Of a DNA stretch of 41,407 nucleotides, positions 12,868-22,115 are shown in pieces (position 1 is the first letter of the stretch; each line of letters opens with the position of its first letter). The stretch is from Leyella lascolaii (GTDB lineage: Bacteria; Bacteroidota; Bacteroidia; Bacteroidales; Bacteroidaceae): positions 498,320 to 539,726 of the forward strand of contig NZ_LT556050.1 in the NCBI RefSeq assembly GCF_900079775.1, in the 5' to 3' direction. Both the position numbers and the translations under genes were made by a program. The notes under the pieces are model-generated. The model saw only the letters and a list, made by a program, of their open reading frames with translations. It did not search any database and had not been told where the DNA came from.

Positions 12868-12935
12868 GTATTTTAAAAAGATTCACACTGCATAGACAAA
12901 ATCATTGTCTTGCCGCGAATTTATAAGATTTATTA

Positions 12936-13316
12936 TTACTTGAGTTCTACCTTGGCACCAGCCTCTTCGATAGCCTTCTTCAAGTTCTCAGCCTCTTCTT
13001 TAGAAAGACCTTCCTTGATTGTAGCAGGAGCGCCGTCTACAAGATCCTTAGCCTCTTTCAAGCCAAGACCGCAAGCTTCCTTAACTGCCTTAACAACCTG
13101 AAGTTTTGCACCACCTACTTCAGCGAGAACAACGTCAAAAGAAGTCTTCTCCTCTGCCTCACCAGCTGCACCACCGGCTGCAGGTCCAGCAGCTACAGCT
13201 ACGGCTGCAGCAGCGGGCTCGATTCCATACTCGTCCTTCAGGACTGTTGCCAACTCATTTACTTCTTTTACTGTAAGATTTACTAACTCTTCAGCAATAG
13301 CTTTGATATCTGCCAT
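12936..13316 (-). CDS. rplL: Ribosomal protein L7/L12
   Basis: A 126-residue stalk protein that recruits translation GTPases. It has an N-terminal dimerisation helix ([21 protein letters not shown]), an Ala/Gly-rich hinge (about 33-53), and a C-terminal factor-binding domain with [20 protein letters not shown] and [13 protein letters not shown]. It lies 46 nt after rplJ. The stalk needs several L7/L12 per L10, usually met by stronger translation; nothing unusual is visible in the ribosome-binding region. Confidence 0.98.
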   Translation of the reverse strand: MADIKAIAEELVNLTVKEVNELATVLKDEYGIEPAAAAVAVAAGPAAGGAAGEAEEKTSFDVVLAEVGGAKLQVVKAVKEACGLGLKEAKDLVDGAPATIKEGLSKEEAENLKKAIEEAGAKVELK

Positions 13317-13362
13317 TTTATTTAAAATTTTAATTGTTTTTTATATTAATAATTGTTTTTTG

Positions 13363-13881
13363 TTACTCCGGGCGCTCACCCAAAGTTTTCAGGACACCAT
13401 GAATCGTGTTCGCACCAGACTGAAGTGCAGAAACAACATTCTTGGCGGGAGACTGCAGCAATGCGACAATTTCAGCAATAACTTCGTTCTTGCTCTTCAG
13501 TGAAGCAAGTTCAGAGAGCTTGTCTGCACCTACATATACGCATTCTTCTGCATATGCACCTTTAAGTGCGGGGATACCTTCCTTAGTATACTCTTTCAAA
13601 AGCTTTGCAGGAACATTTGCTGTATGTGTAAACAATACGGCTGTCGTACCTTTCAGAGTACAATACAAAGGTTCAAAATCCACGTCTGAAGCCTCGAAAG
13701 CCTTGTGAAGAAGAGTGTTCTTCACAACAACCATCTTGATTTCGCTCTTAAAACACTTGCGGCGCAAGTTACTTGTAGCCTCCGCATTCAGACCTGTAAC
13801 ATCAACCAGATAGAAATGAGGATATTCCTTCAGTTTCTGACCTAGTTCATTTATAATAGTATCTTTTACTTCTTTTCTCAT
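13363..13881 (-). CDS. rplJ: Ribosomal protein L10
   Basis: A 172-residue protein that anchors the L7/L12 stalk to 23S rRNA. The N-terminal RNA-binding domain contains YPHFYLVDVTGLNA, RKCFKSEIKMVVVKNTLL and a GTTAVLFTH stretch, and the C-terminal helix (SALQSGANTIHGVLKTL) is the L12-binding segment. It begins 18 nt after the rplA stop, so there is no room for the long L10 leader seen in E. coli, and autoregulation must act elsewhere if present. Confidence 0.98.
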   Translation of the reverse strand: MRKEVKDTIINELGQKLKEYPHFYLVDVTGLNAEATSNLRRKCFKSEIKMVVVKNTLLHKAFEASDVDFEPLYCTLKGTTAVLFTHTANVPAKLLKEYTKEGIPALKGAYAEECVYVGADKLSELASLKSKNEVIAEIVALLQSPAKNVVSALQSGANTIHGVLKTLGERPE

Positions 13882-13899
13882 TTTACAAAACTTTTAGAG

Positions 13900-14592
13900 T
13901 TACTCAACTGATTTAGGATCAACCTTGATACCCTTACTCATAGTGCTAGAAATAAAGATACTCTTAATATATGTACCTTTAGCAGCAGAAGGTTTAAGCT
14001 TTATAACAGTAGCGATAAACTCCTTTGCATTCTGCATAATCTGCTCTGCTGTAAAGCTGACCTTGCCGATAGATGTGTGAATAATACCAGCCTTGTCAAC
14101 TTTAAAGTCTATCTTACCTTGCTTAACCTCTTTTACTGCCTTAGCAACATCCATTGTCACTGTGCCGCTCTTTGGGTTAGGCATAAGTCCACGCGGTCCG
14201 AGAACACGTCCCAAAGGACCTATCTTACCCATGCATGACGGCATTGTTATGATAACATCCACATCAGTCCATCCGCCTTTAATCTTTTCGATGTATTCAT
14301 CAAGACCGACATAGTCTGCACCAGCCTCTTTGGCAGCAGCTTCAGCATCCGGTGTACAAAGACAGAGCACGCGTGTAACCTTACCAGTGCCATTCGGAAG
14401 CGAAACTACGCCACGGACCATCTGGTTTGCCTTACGCGGGTCAACGCCTAAGCGTACATCTATATCTACAGAAGCATCAAACTTAGTCGTAGTTATTTCC
14501 TTAACAAGCTCTGATGCCTCCATCAAAGAGTATGCTTTCCCTGCTTCAACCTTATCAGCTACTGATTTTTGATTTTTTGTCAGTTTACTCAT
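13900..14592 (-). CDS. rplA: Ribosomal protein L1
   Basis: A 230-residue protein of the L1 stalk that helps release deacylated tRNA. The family signature [20 protein letters not shown] is present around 125-145, with the N-terminal [26 protein letters not shown] stretch before it. It lies between rplK (21 nt upstream) and rplJ. In other bacteria L1 represses its own operon; I cannot see the binding site here. Confidence 0.98.
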   Translation of the reverse strand: MSKLTKNQKSVADKVEAGKAYSLMEASELVKEITTTKFDASVDIDVRLGVDPRKANQMVRGVVSLPNGTGKVTRVLCLCTPDAEAAAKEAGADYVGLDEYIEKIKGGWTDVDVIITMPSCMGKIGPLGRVLGPRGLMPNPKSGTVTMDVAKAVKEVKQGKIDFKVDKAGIIHTSIGKVSFTAEQIMQNAKEFIATVIKLKPSAAKGTYIKSIFISSTMSKGIKVDPKSVE

Positions 14593-14613
14593 TTTTCTAA
14601 TTGAAGTTATAAA

Positions 14614-15054
14614 TTATTTACCAGGGAAATCCCCTTTTACAGTTATACCCATACTTCTTGCAGTACCGGCAACAAGCTTCATCGCTGCCTCCACAGTGAA
14701 GCAGTTAAGATCTTTCATCTTGTCCTCTGCTATTGCTCTAACCTGATCCCAAGTCACGCTGGCAACTTTCTGACGATTAGGCTGTGCTGAGCCACTCTTA
14801 ACCTTGGCTGCCTCTTTAAGCTGAACAGCTGCAGGCGGAGTCTTAAGCTCGAAGCTGAATGACTTGTCGGTGTAGTAGGTGATAACGACAGGAATAATCT
14901 TACCTGCCTTATCCTGGGTTCTGGCGTTGAACTCCTTGCAGAATCCCATAATATTAATACCCTTCGAACCCAAAGCCGGTCCTACAGGAGGAGAGGGATT
15001 CGCTGCGCCACCTTTAATCTGTAACTTGATTAATCCAGCAACTTCTTTAGCCAT
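14614..15054 (-). CDS. rplK: Ribosomal protein L11
   Basis: A 146-residue protein of the GTPase-associated centre. It has the N-terminal signature [20 protein letters not shown], the linker, and the C-terminal RNA-binding domain ([25 protein letters not shown]). Its length is standard. It follows nusG by 58 nt in the same direction. Confidence 0.99.
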   Translation of the reverse strand: MAKEVAGLIKLQIKGGAANPSPPVGPALGSKGINIMGFCKEFNARTQDKAGKIIPVVITYYTDKSFSFELKTPPAAVQLKEAAKVKSGSAQPNRQKVASVTWDQVRAIAEDKMKDLNCFTVEAAMKLVAGTARSMGITVKGDFPGK

Positions 15055-15112
15055 TTTTGTTTATATGTTAAATGATTAGTATAAAAAGATGCGATACACC
15101 CGTAACAATGCA

Positions 15113-15658
15113 TCAGCCTTCTTTTTCAACTTGCATAAAACCTAATTCCAATGGAGTCTTTCTTCCGAAAATCTTGACCATCACCTTCAACTTACGCTTT
15201 TCACTGTTGACTTCTTCAATCACACCGCTAAAGCCGCTGAAAGGACCATCAATAACCTTCACAGTTTCATCGACAACATACGGAATATTAACATCGTCTA
15301 CAAGCTCTGTTTCTTCTGCAGTACCAAGCATACGATTTATGTCTGCCTGCGGAACTGGAGAAGGATTGTCTAGTCCACCAAGAAAGCCAAGGACATTGGG
15401 CATGAAACGCAAGGTATGCGCAACATCTCCAACGAGAGAGGCCTCAACGAAAACATAGCCGGGAAGAGAAATCTTCTCTTTGATGACTCTCTTGCCATTA
15501 CGCAAAGAAGCATGCTTCTCCATAGGTATGATAACCTGAGAAACATGTGTCGATAATAACGTGTTGTGTTTCATTTCAGCCTCAATGTATTCCTTCACCT
15601 TAGCCTCTTTGCCACTTACAGCACGCAAGACATACCAATTCTTTCCTGTTTCAGCCAT
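15113..15658 (-). CDS. nusG: Transcription antitermination factor NusG
   Basis: A 181-residue elongation factor that binds RNA polymerase, and through its KOW domain can couple to the ribosome or Rho. The NGN domain starts with NWYVLRAVSGKEAKVKEYI, followed by the PGYVFVEA strand and, at the C-terminus, the KOW motif VIDGPFSGFSGVIEEVN. The start is taken at MAETGKN (15658), because the longer frame would overlap the secE stop. It lies 11 nt after secE. Confidence 0.97.
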   Translation of the reverse strand: MAETGKNWYVLRAVSGKEAKVKEYIEAEMKHNTLLSTHVSQVIIPMEKHASLRNGKRVIKEKISLPGYVFVEASLVGDVAHTLRFMPNVLGFLGGLDNPSPVPQADINRMLGTAEETELVDDVNIPYVVDETVKVIDGPFSGFSGVIEEVNSEKRKLKVMVKIFGRKTPLELGFMQVEKEG

Positions 15659-15669
15659 TTTCCGATAAA

Positions 15670-15861
15670 TTAACCTGGATAAACCATACTCATGATCCAC
15701 TCAAAGAGCTGATCCATTGCGAATACGACACAAGCTATGACAAGGGAAGCAGATAATACAATCATAGCACTGTGCGTGAGTTCGGCACCTGTAGGCCATG
15801 TAGTCTTATGCGCAAGTTCGTTGTAACAAACTTTGCAATAATTCACAAATTTCTTGAACAT
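15670..15861 (-). CDS. secE: Preprotein translocase subunit SecE
   Basis: A 63-residue single-span inner-membrane subunit of the SecYEG channel. The amphipathic helix and the conserved TTWPTGAEL motif come first, then one transmembrane helix (MIVLSASLVIACVVFAMDQLF). The ATG at 15861 is chosen; a longer frame would run into tRNA-Trp. Position between tRNA-Trp and nusG is the classical one. Confidence 0.96.
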   Translation of the reverse strand: MFKKFVNYCKVCYNELAHKTTWPTGAELTHSAMIVLSASLVIACVVFAMDQLFEWIMSMVYPG

Positions 15862-15876
15862 ATTATCTTTATTTAG

Positions 15877-15949
15877 CACGGGATGAGAGGCTCGAACTCC
15901 CGACACCTGGTTTTGGAGACCAGTGCTCTACCAACTGAGCTAATCCCGT
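15877..15949 (-). tRNA. tRNA-Trp (CCA)
   Basis: A 73-nt cloverleaf with acceptor ACGGGAT/ATCCCGT, discriminator G and anticodon loop CTCCAAA (anticodon CCA). It lies between the tuf terminator and secE, so it probably heads or joins the secE transcript. Confidence 0.97.
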
Positions 15950-15955
15950 AAAAAA

Positions 15956-15980
15956 TTCCCGCATGCCGCTCATGCGGGAA
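15956..15980 (-). terminator. Terminator after tuf
   Basis: Perfect 10-bp stem TTCCCGCATG (15956-15965 with 15971-15980), 5-nt loop, followed by TTTTT on the minus strand. No TAnnTTTG promoter was found between it and tRNA-Trp, so the downstream genes may depend on read-through. Confidence 0.85.
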
Positions 15981-16033
15981 CATTTATTATCTTATTTCAA
16001 GAGACAGGGATATTGGAACCCTGATTTTGAAAT

Positions 16034-17218
16034 TTAGTCTTCAAATACTTCAGTAATCTGACCAGAGCCTACTGTGCGTCCACCCTCACGGATAGCGAAG
16101 CGCAGACCCTTGTTAAGAGCAACAGCGTAAATCAGCTCAACTGTGATTTCCACGTTGTCTCCAGGCATTACCATTTCTACGCCCTCCGGAAGAGATATCT
16201 CACCTGTACAGTCCATTGTACGGAGATAGAACTGCGGACGATACTTGTTTCCGAACGGAGTATGACGACCACCCTCTTCTTTCTTCAGAACGTAGATAGA
16301 AGCCTTGAATTTCTTGAACGGCTTAATCTGACCCGGATGGCAGAGAACCATACCGCGCTTGATTTCGTTCTTGTCTATACCACGGAGGAGCAGACCTACG
16401 TTATCACCAGCTTCACCTTCATCAAGAATCTTGCGGAACATTTCAACACCTGTTACCACACTCTTCTTATCTTCGCCAAGACCGAGAAGTTCTACTTCGT
16501 CACCGACCTTAACACGACCAGTCTCGATACGTCCGGTAGCAACAGTTCCACGACCAGTGATAGAGAACACGTCCTCAACAGGCATAAGGAAAGGTTTGTC
16601 GAGGTCGCGCGGAGGCTCCTGAATCCACTCATCAACAGCGTTCATGAGCTCCATAACCTTCTCTTCCCATTTTGCTACGCCATTAAGTGCGCCGAGTGCA
16701 GAACCACGAATTATAGGAGTATCATCCTCGAATTCATACTGATCAAGGATTTCTCTAACCTCCATCTCAACGAGTTCGAGCATCTCCTCATCCTCAACCA
16801 TATCGCACTTGTTCAGGAACACAACCATACGCGGAACGTTTACCTGACGAGCGAGAAGCACGTGCTCACGTGTCTGAGGCATAGGACCGTCAGTTGCAGC
16901 AACAACAAGGATAGCACCGTCCATCTGAGCAGCACCTGTTACCATGTTCTTTACATAGTCAGCGTGCCCCGGGCAGTCAACGTGTGCATAGTGACGTTTT
17001 GCTGTTTCATATTCTACGTGGGCAGTATTGATAGTGATACCGCGTTCCTTCTCTTCAGGTGCGTTATCAATCTGGTCAAAAGACTTAACCTCAGAAAGAC
17101 CCTGCTTAGCCAAAACTGTAGTGATGGCAGCGGTCAAAGTGGTCTTACCATGGTCAACGTGACCTATCGTACCAATGTTTACGTGCGGTTTCGTGCGCAC
17201 AAAATTCTCTTTAGCCAT
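16034..17218 (-). CDS. tuf: Elongation factor Tu
   Basis: A 394-residue GTPase that brings aminoacyl-tRNA to the ribosome. Nucleotide-binding motifs are GHVDHGKT (19-26), DCPGHAD (81-87) and NKCD (136-139), with the effector stretch ERGITIN near 58-64. Domains 2 and 3 are complete. It is the last gene of a transcript that begins with four tRNAs, and is followed by a strong terminator. Codon use is biased, as expected for a highly expressed gene. Confidence 0.99.
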   Translation of the reverse strand: MAKENFVRTKPHVNIGTIGHVDHGKTTLTAAITTVLAKQGLSEVKSFDQIDNAPEEKERGITINTAHVEYETAKRHYAHVDCPGHADYVKNMVTGAAQMDGAILVVAATDGPMPQTREHVLLARQVNVPRMVVFLNKCDMVEDEEMLELVEMEVREILDQYEFEDDTPIIRGSALGALNGVAKWEEKVMELMNAVDEWIQEPPRDLDKPFLMPVEDVFSITGRGTVATGRIETGRVKVGDEVELLGLGEDKKSVVTGVEMFRKILDEGEAGDNVGLLLRGIDKNEIKRGMVLCHPGQIKPFKKFKASIYVLKKEEGGRHTPFGNKYRPQFYLRTMDCTGEISLPEGVEMVMPGDNVEITVELIYAVALNKGLRFAIREGGRTVGSGQITEVFED

Positions 17219-17298
17219 AGCTTTTCTTTTATTTTATTTATATAAATGATTTATCTGTTTTTCTTCTGACTCCTTAAACAAATAAAGAACAGAAGTAG

Positions 17299-17370
<72 letters not shown>

Positions 17371-17377
17371 AAGTTAG

Positions 17378-17450
17378 AGCGGAAAACGGGACTCAAACCC
17401 GCGACCCCCAGCTTGGAAGGCTAGTGCTCTATCAACTGAGCTATTTCCGC
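17378..17450 (-). tRNA. tRNA-Gly (TCC)
   Basis: 73 nt, acceptor GCGGAAA/TTTCCGC, anticodon loop CTTCCAA (anticodon TCC). Separated from tRNA-Thr(GGT) by 7 nt. Confidence 0.97.
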
Positions 17451-17466
17451 AAAACTTCAACTGAAG

Positions 17467-17548
17467 TGGGTGGTGATGGATTCGAACCACCGAAGGCATC
17501 GCCAGCAGATTTACAGTCTGCCCCATTTGACCACTCTGGTAACCACCC
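17467..17548 (-). tRNA. tRNA-Tyr (GTA)
   Basis: 82 nt with a long variable arm, acceptor GGGTGGT/ACCACCC, discriminator A, anticodon loop CTGTAAA (anticodon GTA). Confidence 0.97.
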
Positions 17549-17618
17549 GTTGCTTGTCCAATAAATTCTCAGAGTAAAGAACTTCGTCTCTCGACAGCAT
17601 CTTCTTCTCTTTCTTTTG

Positions 17619-17692
17619 AGCCTCTTGTCGGATTCGAACCAACGACCCCGAGATTACAAATCACGTGCTCTGGCCAACTGAGCTAAAGAGGC
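17619..17692 (-). tRNA. tRNA-Thr (TGT)
   Basis: 74 nt, acceptor GCCTCTT/AAGAGGC, anticodon loop TTTGTAA (anticodon TGT). First gene of the tRNA-tuf transcript. Confidence 0.97.
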
Positions 17693-17744
17693 AAATCCTT
17701 GCAGCCGTAAGGCTTATCATTTAGGACTTGTTCTAAAACGGCTG

Positions 17745-17775
17745 CAAAGATAGGCATTATTTTTTAATCTCCAAA
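17745..17775 (-). promoter_or_regulatory. Promoter of the tRNA-tuf transcript
   Basis: On the minus strand, TTTG (17772-17775), 19 nt, TATCTTTG (17745-17752): an exact consensus promoter about 50 nt before tRNA-Thr(TGT). An 8-bp inverted repeat GCAGCCGT/ACGGCTGC (17701-17708, 17738-17745) lies at the expected 5' end of the transcript. Confidence 0.8.
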
Positions 17776-17792
17776 ACTTTTGCGAGTTTTTT

Positions 17793-18092
17793 TTATCTTT
17801 CGCGCAGTTTTTCCTTAAATTTAGCCAGTTGAACCCTCATAGCATCGATGCAAAGGTCTATTCCTTCTTCAAAAGTATCACATGTTTTTTCAACGAACAA
17901 AGTGTTCCCCGGAACCGACACGGTCATGCTTGTTTCCTTATTTAGTGCAGTGGCGGGCTTTACTACTTTCAGTTGCACCTCTACTTTCTGGATGTCCTCA
18001 AATGATTTTTCCAACTTGGCTGTCTTCTTTTCAATGAACGCCTGCAGTTTCTCGGTAGCGTCGAAATGTATCGACTGAACTTTTACTTCCAT
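17793..18092 (-). CDS. hpf: Ribosome hibernation-promoting factor, short form
   Basis: A 99-residue protein of the HPF/RaiA (YfiA) family, which binds the 30S subunit and inactivates ribosomes in slow growth. It opens with MEVKVQSIHFDATEKLQAFIEKK, then KLEKSFEDIQKVEVQLKV and a C-terminal helix DLCIDAMRVQLAKFKEK. It has only the N-terminal domain and lacks the dimerising C-terminal domain of long HPF. It starts 21 nt after the recombinase stop and probably shares a transcript with rpsU and the recombinase. Confidence 0.93.
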   Translation of the reverse strand: MEVKVQSIHFDATEKLQAFIEKKTAKLEKSFEDIQKVEVQLKVVKPATALNKETSMTVSVPGNTLFVEKTCDTFEEGIDLCIDAMRVQLAKFKEKLRER

Positions 18093-18113
18093 AGTACCTC
18101 CTTTTAATTTAGG

Positions 18114-19001
18114 TTAAGCCCTTGGGTGGGCATTTGAATATACACGCTTCAATTGCTCGAAAGTCGTATGCGTATAAATCTCCGTTGTGGAAAGACTTTC
18201 ATGTCCGAGCAACTTCCGCACACTTTCCAGTCCTGCATCATGATTGAGCATTGCTGTGGCGAACGAATGCCGCAGTACGTGCGGCGAACGTTTTTTAAGA
18301 GTACAGACAGTCGCGAGCGCGGCCTTGACCTTTTGTCTTACCGCAGCATTACTGAATCTTCGTCCTTTTGAAGTAAGGAAAAAAGCATCCTCCACCCCAT
18401 CGACGCCAGACACCTCCGCATCACGCTTATATATATATGTGCACAATGTTTCGCGAAGCTCGTCACCGAACGGAATAACACGTTGTTTGTTTCTCTTTCC
18501 GGTAACCTTAAGCTCACTGTTCGCCAAATCCACCGATGCGTTATCAAGTCCCGTCAGTTCCGAGAGTCTCACACCCGTCTCATAGAATACCATAAGCATG
18601 GTGCGCAGACACACATCACCATAAGCGTCCGACCATCTTCCCGGGTCAAGCAACCTGTCCATCTCCTCTTCTCTAAGGAAATAAGGGAGCGACAAGTTCT
18701 TCTTCGGACCGAAAACCCCACGCGAAGGATCATGTTCCACAAAACCTCTGGATAACGCAAAACGATAAAGGGAACGCACTGCGCTCAATCGTCTGTTAAT
18801 TGAAGCTGCGGTGTTTCCTTTATCCATCATGCTCTCCATCCAGTCACGGATAATATCAGAATCGACAGATTCCCAAGAGAGATGAGTATCCAAATTTTTG
18901 AAATACGATTCAAATGCTCTCGCATCCTCACCGTAACTCTTCACTGTCAGCGCAGAACGGTTACGTTCGTACTGCAGATAGTTCAAAAATTCCTTTATCA
19001 T
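18114..19001 (-). CDS. Tyrosine recombinase of the XerC/XerD type
   Basis: A 295-residue site-specific recombinase. The N-terminal SAM-like core-binding domain occupies about 1-85 (YLQYERNRSALTVKSY). The catalytic domain holds the full set: Arg145 (TGVRLSEL), Lys169 (VTGKRNKQR), His241 and Arg244 (HVLRHSFAT), His267 (LLGHESLSTTEIYTH) and Tyr276. The start is put at MIKEF (19001); two other ATGs lie just before. The place between rpsU and hpf is usual in Bacteroidetes, so chromosome dimer resolution is the likely job. It is also the only recombinase here that might act on the inverted sites at 183-418, which is speculative. Confidence 0.92.
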   Translation of the reverse strand: MIKEFLNYLQYERNRSALTVKSYGEDARAFESYFKNLDTHLSWESVDSDIIRDWMESMMDKGNTAASINRRLSAVRSLYRFALSRGFVEHDPSRGVFGPKKNLSLPYFLREEEMDRLLDPGRWSDAYGDVCLRTMLMVFYETGVRLSELTGLDNASVDLANSELKVTGKRNKQRVIPFGDELRETLCTYIYKRDAEVSGVDGVEDAFFLTSKGRRFSNAAVRQKVKAALATVCTLKKRSPHVLRHSFATAMLNHDAGLESVRKLLGHESLSTTEIYTHTTFEQLKRVYSNAHPRA

Positions 19002-19088
19002 CATCAATCCGTTGCTCAAATCACAATATATTTCGGCAACGAATATACAGAATAAAATTCAAACTACCAAATTTTCAGAGGTATTTTT

Positions 19089-19280
19089 TCAATCCTCTGC
19101 TGCGCGTAATTTCTGTACATAGATGGCATGCTCCATCTTGAGCCTCTTCAGTACAGACGGTTTGTTATACTGCTGACGCTTGCGCAGTTCCTTCATAACG
19201 CCTGTCTTTTCAAATTTTCTCTTAAACTTCTTGAGAGCTCTTTCGATATTCTCACCATCTTTAACTGGTACAATTATCAT
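19089..19280 (-). CDS. rpsU: Ribosomal protein S21
   Basis: A 63-residue basic protein of the small subunit: MIIVPVKDGENIERALKKFK, KRKFEKTGVMKELRKRQ and a C-terminal basic helix. Length is typical. In Bacteroidetes, S21 and the 16S 3' end are involved in the weak use of Shine-Dalgarno sequences. It leads the rpsU-recombinase-hpf group from the promoter at 19349-19380. Confidence 0.96.
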   Translation of the reverse strand: MIIVPVKDGENIERALKKFKRKFEKTGVMKELRKRQQYNKPSVLKRLKMEHAIYVQKLRAAED

Positions 19281-19348
19281 GCTATTTTTGTTTTTAATTA
19301 TTTATGATATATTTTTTGTTTTTCGGGCTTCCGCCACAAAATGCGGTG

Positions 19349-19380
19349 CAAAATTACACTTTATTTTTGAACCCGACAAC
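19349..19380 (-). promoter_or_regulatory. Promoter of rpsU
   Basis: On the minus strand, GTTG (19377-19380), 20 nt, TAATTTTG (19349-19356), about 70 nt before the rpsU ATG. A small GC hairpin (CCGC/GCGG) lies in the leader. Confidence 0.65.
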
Positions 19381-19864
19381 TTTTCCCATTTATTTTTTAT
19401 CCATTCATGCCAACTTTTCTTCATCTCCATAGGTTTATCATATAATACATTAATATATTATGCCATAAATCCTTAAACACCTGATTCGAAAGTAACAGGC
19501 AAACATAAAGCCACCTCCAATCAAAATTCCATCATACCGCAAAAACTGTATTATTTCTTAACCATAGTATTTTGGCTCCTCTTCAGAGCTGCTATTGCCA
19601 GACATATCGGCATCTGTCATTGCCAAGAACAAGGCTGTTTGAAGCGATAATAAACGGGAAATAATGTTATATCAGCAGTTCGGATAATCGCAGGAAAAAA
19701 CCGGCAAAAAGTAGATATCAGCCCGGGAGTTCTAAAGTAAAACCGGATTTAATAAATAATATGCAAATTAAAACATCGCTATATAGACCAACTTTACAAA
19801 AAAATCCATATATTTGTAACCGGATAGAGAATACTCTACCCAAGACATATCAGAAAGAAGCGTT
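19381..19864. other. Intergenic stretch
   Basis: AT-rich DNA between rpsU and the accessory block. A TATATTTG box lies at 19809-19816 without a matching TTTG. A frame of 68 codons (19761-19967) runs into the hairpin that follows and has no recognisable product. Nothing else is supported. Confidence 0.4.
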
Positions 19865-20010
19865 ATGCTTATCTCAAAGTCGGGAACGTAGGAAATTCAA
19901 GACTTATTCAGAGAGAGAGCATAGTGGTTCTCGCGCTATAGCGTGGGCTGCTATTACCATATCCTGAATAAAGGTTTTCCTACGACCTCCGACTTAAGAC
20001 GTGGTAGCAT
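19865..20010 (+). ncRNA. Rod-like structured RNA candidate
   Basis: Outer arms 19876-19911 and 19964-19996 pair over about 30 positions with small bulges (AAGTCGG, GTAGGAAA, TTATTCAG on the left). ATGC/GCAT extend the stem outward. The centre folds on CGCTATAGCG with ATAG/CTAT outside. The result is one long interrupted rod of about 145 nt. 6S RNA has this shape, but no sequence match is claimed. The strand is uncertain, and it may be mobile-element debris instead. Confidence 0.35.
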
Positions 20011-20077
20011 TGCAGTTCCACGCTTCAGTGTTTTATTTAAAGGTCAAAAGGGACTGTACGACCACCTGATAACAATT

Positions 20078-20383
20078 ATGGCCATTTCTATTATTGAGCG
20101 TCACGGCAGCTGGTACGAAATTTACGACGACCGTGGGAAAAAACAGAAGACCGTTCCTGAGAGCATCGGAATGATGCTGGGATGGGGTTCACAGTTCTTC
20201 ATTGTACACAAAGGCTCATGGTATGATCTGTACAATGAGTTCGGCAGGAAAATCAAAAGCATTCCGGAGTCTGTCGGCATGTTTGTGAGCATAACGGGCG
20301 ACACATTCGTAGTGAGAAAAGGGTCATGGCTTGATACCTATGACATGTTTGGAAAGAAGATAAACAGCCGCCCCGCACGCTGA
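20078..20383 (+). CDS. Small protein of three GSW repeats
   Basis: A 101-residue protein made of three tandem units of about 36 residues. Each opens with GSW-x-x-x-Y-D/N and continues -x-x-G-K/R-K, then a PES(I/V)GM or equivalent turn: GSWYEIYDDRGKK from 10, GSWYDLYNEFGRK from 46, GSWLDTYDMFGKK from 82. No signal peptide is seen. Similar small repeat proteins occur in Bacteroidetes from memory, without a known function. The start is the ATG at 20078; a longer frame from 19943 crosses the RNA hairpin and has no repeat units. It stands just before the two larger genes on the same strand, but a perfect hairpin follows (20391-20433). Confidence 0.7.
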   Translation: MAISIIERHGSWYEIYDDRGKKQKTVPESIGMMLGWGSQFFIVHKGSWYDLYNEFGRKIKSIPESVGMFVSITGDTFVVRKGSWLDTYDMFGKKINSRPAR

Positions 20384-20390
20384 CACCCAT

Positions 20391-20433
20391 CAGCCATATC
20401 GGGACATGTCATCAAAATGTCCCGATATGGCTG
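20391..20433 (+). terminator. Perfect hairpin between the repeat protein and the membrane protein
   Basis: A 17-bp perfect stem (CAGCCATATCGGGACAT, 20391-20407 with 20417-20433) and a 9-nt loop. No T-tract follows, so it may be a weak terminator or an mRNA-stability element. Confidence 0.6.
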
Positions 20434-20476
20434 CTATATGCAAGTTTCTGTACATAAAACTTATAATATACTTTAC

Positions 20477-21931
20477 ATGAACAAATTCACTCAATATAAA
20501 ATCATAACAATAACAGCCATACTTATTGCTCTGGCATGTTTCTTTGCCATATACCTGCGTCTGTTTACAGAGAAAGAGCTATGGTATGAGATGTTTGCAG
20601 CTGTTCTCGGAGTGGTGATAACCGCTATCATAACAATGATTCTGCTCCGTGGTCAGAGCGACAATGACGTTGAACGTGAGAGAGCCGCCAAGGTCTTTGA
20701 AGAGAAACTCAGAATTTATAAAGACTATCTTCATACATTGTATGACGTGATAAAGGACCACAAGCTTTCGGATGAGGAAAAGATACGCCTTGAATTCCAG
20801 ACATCCTATGTTGCGATGCACTGCGACTCGAAATACATAGCCGTTGTAAGCAGCTCGGTTAAAGAACTCATCGAGCATTGTTGTCCTGATGATGAAAAAC
20901 AGAATGTCATCCGTAAGAACAGGAGCAACTCACCCGACCAGTTGTTAGACTGTCTTTTTTCCATTGTGAATGCGTTCCGCAAAGATCTGTATGGAGATGA
21001 CGTTAAGTTTGACGACACTCACAAGCAAAGCACGCTCGAAAACTTTTCCGACGCCTATCGACATGCAAAAAGCGATGACAGCGAAACGAAACAAGAGCGA
21101 CAGCGCATAACTGTCGATTTGAACGTGCTTTCCAACTCAATTGCAGATGCGTGCATAAACACCATCCCGGAAACAAAGCCTGATGCGGAAGACGGCATGA
21201 GGCAAGACACAGCCTCTCTCCCTGAAGACACCGCCTTATGGGATAACGCATTGTCTGAATGGGAAGAAGAAAGATGGCGCGTCGAAGGAATGACCGACCA
21301 ATATGACGGTTTCAGGATGACGGACAATAACGGTAACCCCGGAGTCATTGGCGTAGGATTCTGGCAAGGGAAATATTATATTCAAGCAACGTATGAGAGC
21401 GACCCCGATTTTTCAAAGCCATTGAAATGGGAAAAGGGAGGACGCAGAAGCCATGGTCAATGGTGGCAGTATCTGGCAGAGCCTTATTGCAGTATAGCTG
21501 AAGGTCATTTTTCAGAGGCGTTCAAGTCTGACAGGGATATGCAGCAATATATCATAGACAATGTGAATCAGCTGAAGGACATAATAAAACGCCATCACCG
21601 TACCGCCTCATGGAAGAAAGCCGTAGGCTCACATGAGCATTGGGAAACATTCATATGGTATTGGGACATGCTGGCTTGCCAGATGTATTCGGACGGAGAA
21701 AGGACTCTCTACATGGATATCTTTGAAGACGGGAACAGCGGAAATGTCCTCATACATTTCGCCAACAGAAACGGAGACTTGGATATGCTGAAGAACGCAC
21801 TGAAGAGAATGGGATGTCAGGACAGGGATATCAACGATGACGGATATGTGGTCTTGGAGAAAGTGCCGTCCACTGACGCCGGTACGGTTTCTGAGAGAGT
21901 AAGATTCTGGATAGAGAAGATGAACGGTTGA
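20477..21931 (+). CDS. Two-transmembrane protein of unknown function
   Basis: A 484-residue protein with two N-terminal membrane segments (about 8-27 and 38-58) and a large soluble part, predicted cytoplasmic. After the membrane part come charged helices (VERERAAKVFEEKLRIYKDYL). The C-terminal half has an aromatic-rich region: DQYDGFRM, GVGFWQGKYYIQATY, HGQWWQYLAEPYC. I do not recognise the family. The aromatic region resembles, from memory, modules attached to predicted PD-(D/E)XK nucleases, but no nuclease motif is visible. The start is the ATG at 20477, because the longer frame begins inside the hairpin. It is 184 nt upstream of the DUF262 gene on the same strand, so the two may act together. 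Confidence 0.75.
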   Translation: MNKFTQYKIITITAILIALACFFAIYLRLFTEKELWYEMFAAVLGVVITAIITMILLRGQSDNDVERERAAKVFEEKLRIYKDYLHTLYDVIKDHKLSDEEKIRLEFQTSYVAMHCDSKYIAVVSSSVKELIEHCCPDDEKQNVIRKNRSNSPDQLLDCLFSIVNAFRKDLYGDDVKFDDTHKQSTLENFSDAYRHAKSDDSETKQERQRITVDLNVLSNSIADACINTIPETKPDAEDGMRQDTASLPEDTALWDNALSEWEEERWRVEGMTDQYDGFRMTDNNGNPGVIGVGFWQGKYYIQATYESDPDFSKPLKWEKGGRRSHGQWWQYLAEPYCSIAEGHFSEAFKSDRDMQQYIIDNVNQLKDIIKRHHRTASWKKAVGSHEHWETFIWYWDMLACQMYSDGERTLYMDIFEDGNSGNVLIHFANRNGDLDMLKNALKRMGCQDRDINDDGYVVLEKVPSTDAGTVSERVRFWIEKMNG

Positions 21932-22115
21932 ATGACAGATGACACCGCACATGCAGGGCTTTGGCTATGATTTACGCCGGCAGACGCCCGGACCGCCAAC
22001 TGAACACTTCCGCCCGTTGCAATTGATATGGCTCGTAATATCACGTCTTGCGTTGGCAGACGCCGGAGCCTTCTCGCCTTCAGCCATCAAGACATTTATT
22101 TAAACTTACAGCGTT

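Noticed and set aside
16262..17245. 327-codon frame antisense to tuf
   Set aside because: Known kind of artefact opposite highly expressed genes.
18114..19001. Recombinase as an integrase marking a genomic island
   Set aside because: Its place between rpsU and hpf is the ordinary Bacteroidetes arrangement, and no att repeats were seen.
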